Shown here one piece after another: positions 57,201-64,000 of a DNA stretch of 64,000 bases. Location: positions 387,001-451,000 of the forward strand of contig WPIO01000033.1 of NCBI GenBank assembly GCA_009760855.2. The letters are read 5' to 3'. Source of the stretch: Cristatella mucedo (taxonomy: Eukaryota > Bryozoa > Phylactolaemata > Cristatellidae). The translations under genes and the position numbers were made by a program. A model generated the notes under the pieces. It ran no database searches, was not told where the DNA came from, and worked only from the letters and a program-made list of their open reading frames with translations. Position 1 is the stretch's first letter. Each line of letters begins with the position of its first letter.

Positions 57201-60200
57201 GAAAGGTGTATGAGGATACCAAGGAGTTAGCATCAAAAGTTCCAAACGGACGCCCATTCAGGTAAGAAACAAGCAAGATTACCGTTGCTGTTTTACACAA
57301 TAACTCAGCGGCAGTCAGGGACTTTTTTTACTTTAATTTAAGCTGCAAAAGAAAGACCACAGTCGAATGCTTTAGTCTGGAATCTTCTCAGGCAACCTCT
57401 TACCTTCAAAACTCTATTCAGGCACTTAGCTCGGTAATTACTTCCTACCCAATATTTGAGGCACTTATAGCATTTGTTAGTTAAAAAAGTCAGTTGCTAA
57501 CTGGTACTCTGCAGGCTAGACTAAGTAATTCTGCAATGGCTACTGAAAGAGGCCGCTAAGCCTATGCATTTTGTGATAAATAAGATCACTAGTTTAGTAT
57601 CTTAAAGTTTAAAGATTTACTCACGCGTTCTCTTATCTAATCAAGCTTCCGGTTAAGCAGCGGATGTTCATTAATTTTGCTTAAGACTGTTTTCGAGAGA
57701 GGCTTTTTCGCTGCTGGGTTCTATTACGTGGAACTCGCGAGAGACCCAATTGCTCTTTGGAGTCCTTGCTCAGGAACCGGCAGTATGTTTACAGCTGTTA
57801 CTTTATGCTACTTCTCCATAATAAGTTCCATCATCTTCTCTTCTTTTTCAATGTTCTCTTTTTTATTCACTGTAGGGTTTATTTGCTCAGTCACAGTGCT
57901 CTCTCAGAGCAACTGCTACCTTGTTCAGTGCAGTTTATGGCAGAGAAGCACACGCATACTTTCTTATACAGTATGCAAATGGCTCAGTAGCTTAGTTCGC
58001 GAAGGCAATCTTACTTGAAAAAATATTGCTTTAATAAGACGTTAATAGCCTTTTAGTTTTATCTTATAAGCAGTTCTACGAACCTTGACAATTAGATGTG
58101 GAGCAGATGACACAAAGATTTCAAGAAGCATTCCAACCCTAGCACTAAAACCAAGTTTTAGTGTTTGCGCATGTTTGCACATTTTTAGCATAGACTTCTA
58201 AAACTCTTGTGCTTCCAGACAGATATTTTAGATTGGCCAATAAAACAATGTATTTAAATACGTATTGTGTACATAGTTATAAGCTTTCGTTGACAAGAAA
58301 GCAGACAACAACTAGTCGCTAGACCAAAAGTGCCTGGTCTTGGCATCTGTGAGACATACAGACTCTTGGATCTGGCCCGTGATCTGGGCTTCCAATTTAG
58401 TAGTTAAAAAAGTAGTTAGCACTTTTGTATCATTGAAACTTTCTGTTTTGGCAGATTTTCGGAAGTCTACATTTTTGGAAAATTTGATGCTTTCAATAAG
58501 CGGCTCGAAAAGATCGCCCAGATGCTGAATGTTTTTAAGCAATTCTCACCAATAACGACGACCGTCATCGAGGGAATGGAGCCCTTGACTACCAGATTCA
58601 CTCAGCTGACGGTTACAATGAAAAAAAAGCCTTACGACTACCTCGATCAGAAGAACACTGCATTTGACAATGACTTTGGCGAGCTCATGTCGGGTGTTAC
58701 GGATTTGCAGACTGCTCTGCAGGCTTTTATGGACAAGACTTTTGACAACTTGAAAACTGGCACTATGCAAGCATTGTGCTTACTCAGGCGGTTTGATAGG
58801 TTAGCAATTACTCCTTTAAAGGCTAGTGCTTGCAAGTATCAGTCGCTGCTTTTTCTGAAGCATCGTCATGCAAGTCGTAATTAATAGAACTGACGGCATG
58901 CTATAACTTTCTTTTTATAGATTGAACTTACCTTTTCTTAAGACACAAAACAAGCTAGTATCAATATTTAGGAGTTATAGCGATTTTCTAAGCAGTGTTC
59001 GTCTTCAATATGACCAAGAAAAAGACGACCCGCACATCGCTCGATGCGTGCCGCCTCTCATTGGCAGGATATTATGGGCAAACCTTCTTTTTAGAAAAAT
59101 TGAAGCTCCGATGCGAAAGTTTAAGGAAACGCCGGACCTGTACAAGTAAGAGCTTTGGAAGCCCCGTCTCTCTTAAGCCTGTTTGAAAGAGAGTGGATTT
59201 TGTCTAACAAGCTTTGCTTGCAGTAGCAAAAATCATGGAAAACTCTAACTTTGTTTTGTAAGGCTAGCCTGAGTATACTCGACATAGCTAGTGAGCCTGC
59301 TCAAGTGGCTGCTAGGCAACGAGTCCTTATTAGATGGAGCAAAATTTAAGTGATAGGAAAAGTGAAAACGTGTTTCAAAATTATCTTCCTCATTTCTAAT
59401 AGTCTTTATTTATAAAATTTATTTAAAGTCCCGGGTAGCAAATCAGCATTCGTTTCGTGTACGATATGTGAAGACGTGCTGACTAGCCTTAAATTTATAT
59501 TAGCTAAGTAGTAAGCCCTATAAATAATCGTAGGCGGAGATAGGCCCGATTCGAGCGATGCTTGTCCATGGATTATCAAAGGCAGGAACTGTAAGGCATA
59601 TTAAATTTCAGCTATGATAGTGCATCTTGGAGCTACGTATTCATTTACTACGCTATTATCTCTAGTTGCTGAAGTGACAAGTCATCGTTGCTCTGCAGCC
59701 GTAGTACTATAAACACCACAGCAGGTGTTATGTAAGCATGACAACAGTGCCTGTGCTGACTAGCTAGCCTAGCTTATTATAGTTGCACTTATTATATTGC
59801 ACTTATTATAGTTGCAAGCTTAAATAAAATCAAGACGCCTCAGTCAGAGTAAGTTAGTTTATAGATGAGACAAAGCACAGATCTTTAATTGGTTGCTTTA
59901 TAAGCAAGTCATTCATCCTAATCTTGACGTTTCTTTATCAAGTCGCTGCCAGTTTTTTCTCCCTTCACAAGTGCCGTAATAATAATACAGAAAAATTTAT
60001 ATAGTGCCAGCAGAGAAGTTAGTAGTAGCACTCAGTATCAGCACGCAGCCATTAACTTAATCTAAATAGATAGATGCAACTATGTGAACCTTGCTATTGA
60101 TCTAATCTCTCTGATTTAACGCCATCAAGTAAAAGTACAGTGGCCAAACGGCATTCCTTCAAAGTGTTTTATTTCTGTCACTGAACTAAGAACAAAAAGA

Positions 60201-61708
60201 TGAATTGTACTTAATTACATGGGAGAACCACACTAATTTACATATTTAATTTTAGTTAAATTTATCAATAAGTGGAATAGTTATCACTGCTAAAAATTGC
60301 AGTTGCGGATAAGTATTTTCTATACGTTAATAGGTCTGATGATGGAAAAAAGATTGTCCTTCTTTATAACAAGATTGCTGGCGCTTTAGTGGAGTACCAA
60401 ATGATCTACCATCGCACATGGCTCCAAATGCACGCAAACGTACTCGATGCTCTTAAGGTGAGTTGCTTGACTTTGTGCTAGTAGGGACGTTGACACCTGA
60501 TGTGAAAAGTCGTGGTTTTAAATCAAAGGGTGGTATGAACTAAATAGCCTCATCTTATTTTAGACATAGGAAATTCCTAGATATGCCATAGCGCTTAATA
60601 AATTATGCATGACGTTTATCCGCTATTACACGTTTGACTATTAAAACTCTATGATTATGCATGTTGTGGTTTCGTGATGGCATTCTTATTATAAAACACC
60701 CAACTGCTCAGTAAGGGCAAAGACTTCGTCTAAGTCAGGCTTCACCAAAGTTGAATATCGAAGTACTCTACACTTGCCTGACATGGATTGTGCTGCTTGG
60801 GAGATCGTAGTGTTATAATGAATTCTTTTAGGTCACTTTATTAGTGAAGAATCCAGAAACAAAGAGCTTGGCTGTAAATTACGACCCGCTTATCGTGCAG
60901 AGCATCCGTGAGTCCGAACTCTTGCTGAAAATGAAACTTGAGATTCCACCACCAATGCAAACGCTTCTTCAACTACAGGCAAAGATTAAATGTATGAGAG
61001 CTCTCTCACGGCGAACTACCAATTTTTTTTGGTTTGTAGCGGTGCCGATGTGACTTCTTGTACTTTACTGTGTACATAGTGATTTTTGTAATGGTTTTTA
61101 GGTCGATATGAGACGCTTACAGATCTTCTCACTCGAAATGATCAACTTCGATCTCGGATTCCTGGAGTATTAAAAAAGACTATGGACCCAGTGGTATCAA
61201 GAGTTGACAGGGCATTTTTTCCTGGTTTGATAACTCTCAATTGGATGTCGCTAGGCGTAGAGAACTACTTCGCCAAAGTCGTAAAAACTCTAGACGATCT
61301 CGAGCTTATTACCAAAAAAGTAAGCCAATTAGTAAGCTATGCATGTCAATAACATATATAATTCATGTTAACCTTCTCCGGCTATATACAATACTGTAAT
61401 TACAAAGGTGGTGCCACTCTTTACAAATGATGCAGCCATCCAGGCTGCAGCCGCATCCAAATAAAGTTAACACTAGCTAGCCATGATTCTGGGTTGCCTT
61501 TTGATATAGCATATAATAAAAATTTCACAATTGATTTCAGGCAAATGACCTTAAGGAGTGCCATATTGACAATCCTCTTTATATCATGGGAGAGAGCATA
61601 TTGATAACAATACCGCAGGAGGGCAGCTGGACACCGGCGGAGTTTCTGGACAAAACAAAAGAGAAATCAGACCAGATGGCACTATTCCTTGACTCGAAAA
61701 GCCGAGAG
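53060..61708 (+). CDS. DNAH5: N-terminal part of a DNAH5/DNAH8-type outer-arm dynein heavy chain, 13 exons
   Basis: Exons: 53060-53218, 53432-53623, 53783-~54080, 54248-54533, 55694-55844, 56074-56232, 57071-57261, 58455-58799, 58921-59145, 60303-60457, 60832-60991, 61102-61319 and 61541-61708. Together they give about 900 residues of a protein that is usually about 4,600. Segments match human DNAH5/8 in order: [41 protein letters not shown]-type exon 4 (here [12 protein letters not shown]), [104 protein letters not shown] and [13 protein letters not shown]. This is the stem (DHC_N1) region, which binds other heavy and intermediate chains; the AAA motor lies downstream of the window. The exon 3 donor is uncertain and exon 9/10 phases disagree, so a small exon is probably missing. 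Confidence 0.93.
54160..54212. repeat. AT-rich dinucleotide run, (TA)n
   Basis: TATATAT tract in intron 3 of the dynein gene, flanked on both sides by GCATATTTTATA/ATATGCAATTTT, so the whole stretch is a weak palindrome. Confidence 0.9.
54762..54930. mobile_element. Two LINE-B 3' tails facing each other
   Basis: 54762-54820 is antisense (TAATAATAGTAATATATTTG, ATAGCGCCATCAGATCGG). 54840-54930 is sense (AGCACATGTAAAGCGCCCAG, GTTCTCTGAGGGCGCTTTAT, then (TTA)n) with a nearly perfect terminal hairpin. Intron 4 of the dynein gene. Confidence 0.75.
54931..55690. other. Intron of the dynein gene
   Basis: AT-rich, no repeat or exon recognised apart from a T/A-rich approach to the acceptor at 55693. 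The open frame that starts at 55587 is only the upstream extension of exon 5. Confidence 0.5.
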
Positions 61709-62159
61709 GTAACTGAGCTGAATATGAGACTCTGATATGCCCTTTTGATTAGGTTGAACCAAGAGCTATGTAATACGATCTTTCTCATCTTTTCAACATT
61801 CAATAGCGTCATGCTTTAATCAGCTGAAAAGCTTTACACAATGCCAGCTATTCTTTATGTTGCTCAAGTAGTTAGCAAGATAATCTTATGTTAAACCAAA
61901 TAGAAAAAGGAGGTAATATAACATTACCATAATTCATTAGAAAGTGAACTCATTAAGTTATTCATAGAGATTAAAGAGAAGAACGTCAGATCAAAATGCC
62001 TAGCAAAATAATAGAACGGGTAAATGTTCAGTCTGTTGAGTTGTGATTAGTGCAGGTTCGAGCCGATATATTGTACCAGTCAGTACTTTATTGAATAGTC
62101 TGCTGCGTGTTTCTTTGCAATTATATTGGAATATTGGGATCTGGAGTGATCCGTAATTA
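61709..62159. other. Intron 13 of the dynein gene
   Basis: AT-rich intronic sequence following the GTAACT donor. No feature seen before the LINE-B cluster. Confidence 0.45.
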
Positions 62160-64000
62160 ATAGGTTTCAAATCATTTTCACGGGCCCACGAAGACTACTG
62201 TAAATCGAACCAATTGATCCTAGCAAAGGCCAAGTTTAGCTTGTATAAAAACATTGTTGACTCACAGATGCACAATCCGAAAAGGCTGATGTCGACGATC
62301 AACCATCTCTTTAATCGCTCCCAGACTAGCTCATTACCTAGTGATTCTTGTGATGATCTAGCTGAATGCTTCTCTAGCTTCTTTGTCAACAAGATAGACA
62401 AGATCAGGGAGTCCATCCCTAAGATGGCAGAACTCCCTGGAATCCTGTCCCTCAATTCCAAGCAACACCCTCAATGTCTACATTCAAAGAGGTTACTCGT
62501 GACCTCGTTCTGAAGTTCGTATGCCCACTCATTCTTTGGCTCCAGCCTACCTATCAGATCTACTGTCCCACTAGGCTAAGCGTCGTCCTACCCGCTTTGC
62601 GGAATCTAACTGTTTATCTATTCCTCGTACAAAACTCAAATCCTTTGGAGACTTTGTCTTTAGTTTGTATGCTCCTAAAGCTTGAAACTCACTCCCGATT
62701 TGCGTCACTAAATCCCCTGACCTGACTACATTAAAAAAAAATTAAAAACGCACATATTTATCACAGCATGTAGTGGGTCCTTGTGATTTGAACTGTATGT
62801 TCAAATGCGTGCTGACACTGTGCATGCTGCCATTAACCACACTTGCATCCTGACCCTGTCCACGTAGCCTCTAACCATATTATTCTGGTTGCTTATTGAG
62901 AATGCTCCAATCACCATTCGATCGTGTTTCATTTGCAGCAAATGTAAAGCGCCTAGAAAGAGCTTGAATTCTAAGGGCACTTTATCAAGCATGTTATTAT
63001 TATTTTTATATCCAAATCAAAGATGACAACTAGTCCTTTGGACCCTATTCCCATTGTTCTGCTTCTACGATGGATTGATCTGCTGCTGCCAAGTATAAAT
63101 AACATTATGTCATTAGCCTAAGGTAATGTCCTTAGCACCATTCAAAAAGGCTGTAGTCAGGCCACTACTCAAGAAAGAATACTAGATCAAGAGAACTTTA
63201 TCAACTTCCTCCCAGTCTACCTTCTTCCGTTCCTATCAAAGACACTGGAACGAGTCGTAGCAGATCAGCTGAACTCATATATTGAAACTTCAAACCTGGC
63301 TAGTAAATTGTTCCAGTCTTGTTTTAGAGCTAATCACTCCACAGAGTCCACATTGCTTCGGGTGTACAACGACCTACTTAGGAACCCAGAGTCATTTTTG
63401 AGCGTCTCTCATCTCGCCTGGGCATCGCTGGCACTGCAATGGTTAAGACCTGATCTCAGCGGGAGACTTCAGAGCATCTATGTGAATGGACACAGATCAT
63501 CCGAGAAACCTCTGAAATGTGGAGTACCTCAGGGCTTCGTTCTTGGTCCAGTTCCTTTCACGGTTTATACTCTCCCTCTTGCCAATGTGATTGCCAAGCA
63601 CAATCTAGACTGTCGCTTCTATGCAGACGACACTCAGTTGTACCTCTGCTTTTATTCCTCCCAGCCCTCGAGCATGTCAAATTCTCTCAATTATCTTTGC
63701 TGCATGTATTGATGACATCTGCACATTGATGGCAGCAAAATTTCTTAATTAAATGATGATAAGAAACATACCAGTTATGGGTAAACCAAGTCTGATAAAA
63801 CTAGAAGGATTAACTCTCAAATCGGCTCTGCCAGCGCATCTCCTGTTGAATCTGCACGAAATCTAGGTGTCATGTTCCAAAGTAACCTCTCGTTAGACGA
63901 CCACGTAAGCTCCACAGTCAAATCTGCCTACTTTCAGAACATAAAATTGATAAAATTCGGGCTTTTTTTAGACAGGAATGCCACATCTAAGTTTGTTTAT
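62160..64000 (+). mobile_element. LINE-B cluster, one copy nested in another
   Basis: 62214-62500 encodes the LINE-B linker after the endonuclease (QMHNPKRLMSTINHLFNRSQ, SSFFVNKIDKIRESIP). A 5'-truncated copy (about 62505-63008) follows, with C-terminal coding, 3' untranslated region, hairpin and (TTA)n tail. From about 63015 the interrupted copy resumes (PLDPIPIVLL) through the RT: FRANHSTESTLLRVYNDLL, CGVPQGFVLGPVPF and FYADDTQLYLCF at 63617-63652. Frames are broken. It runs past the window end, inside the dynein gene. Confidence 0.8.

Noticed and set aside
57677-58018. 113-codon frame in dynein intron 7
   Set aside because: Hydrophobic, T-rich translation with no family match; lies between well-placed exons.

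Overview
This window is nuclear DNA from an animal, probably an invertebrate with motile cilia. The evidence is spliced genes with GT-AG introns, an axonemal outer-arm dynein heavy chain, a secretory-pathway EF-hand protein, and many CR1/L2-like LINEs, tRNA-derived SINEs and Tc1-like fragments. I cannot place it more precisely from sequence alone. There is no prokaryotic, organellar, CRISPR or phage content.

Four host genes are supported by exon-by-exon conservation and mostly by matching splice phases. (1) A DTWD1-type tRNA-uridine aminocarboxypropyltransferase lies on the minus strand (12515 to 5793, four exons). Its last intron is about 5.7 kb and full of LINE fragments. (2) A six-EF-hand CREC protein (reticulocalbin/calumenin) ending in KDEL lies on the minus strand (29449 to 17845, five exons, 312 residues). 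(3) A homologue of the uncharacterised human gene C8orf76 lies on the plus strand (29947 to about 42068). Five exons are confident and three are tentative. It is head to head with the CREC gene across about 0.5 kb. (4) The first 13 exons (about 900 residues) of a DNAH5/DNAH8-type dynein heavy chain lie on the plus strand (53060 to 61708) and continue beyond the window. A fifth locus (13424-14740) is a decayed copy of a multi-copy invertebrate protein family of unknown function.

The rest is mostly repeats. LINE-A is a CR1/L2-like endonuclease/RT element with an ATTAC-type 3' end. One copy is nearly complete (about 18640-21755) with an intact 698-codon RT reading frame, and there are many 5'-truncated copies. 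LINE-B is a second CR1/L2-like family with a (TTA)n tail and a conserved 3' hairpin (AAAGCGCC..AGAGA / TCTCT..GGGCGCTTT). SINE-1 is tRNA-derived and has ten copies. SINE-2 is tRNA-derived and carries a version of the LINE-B 3' hairpin, which suggests it is mobilised by LINE-B. The insertion order can be read directly at 26442-26980, where LINE-B interrupts LINE-A between 8-bp target-site duplications.

No clearly new multi-gene system was found. The best leads are the LINE-B/SINE-2 shared hairpin with a compensatory base change, the divergent promoter joining C8orf76 to an ER calcium-binding gene, the decayed PRKFVN-family gene, and a perfect 28-bp inverted repeat at 47910-47968.
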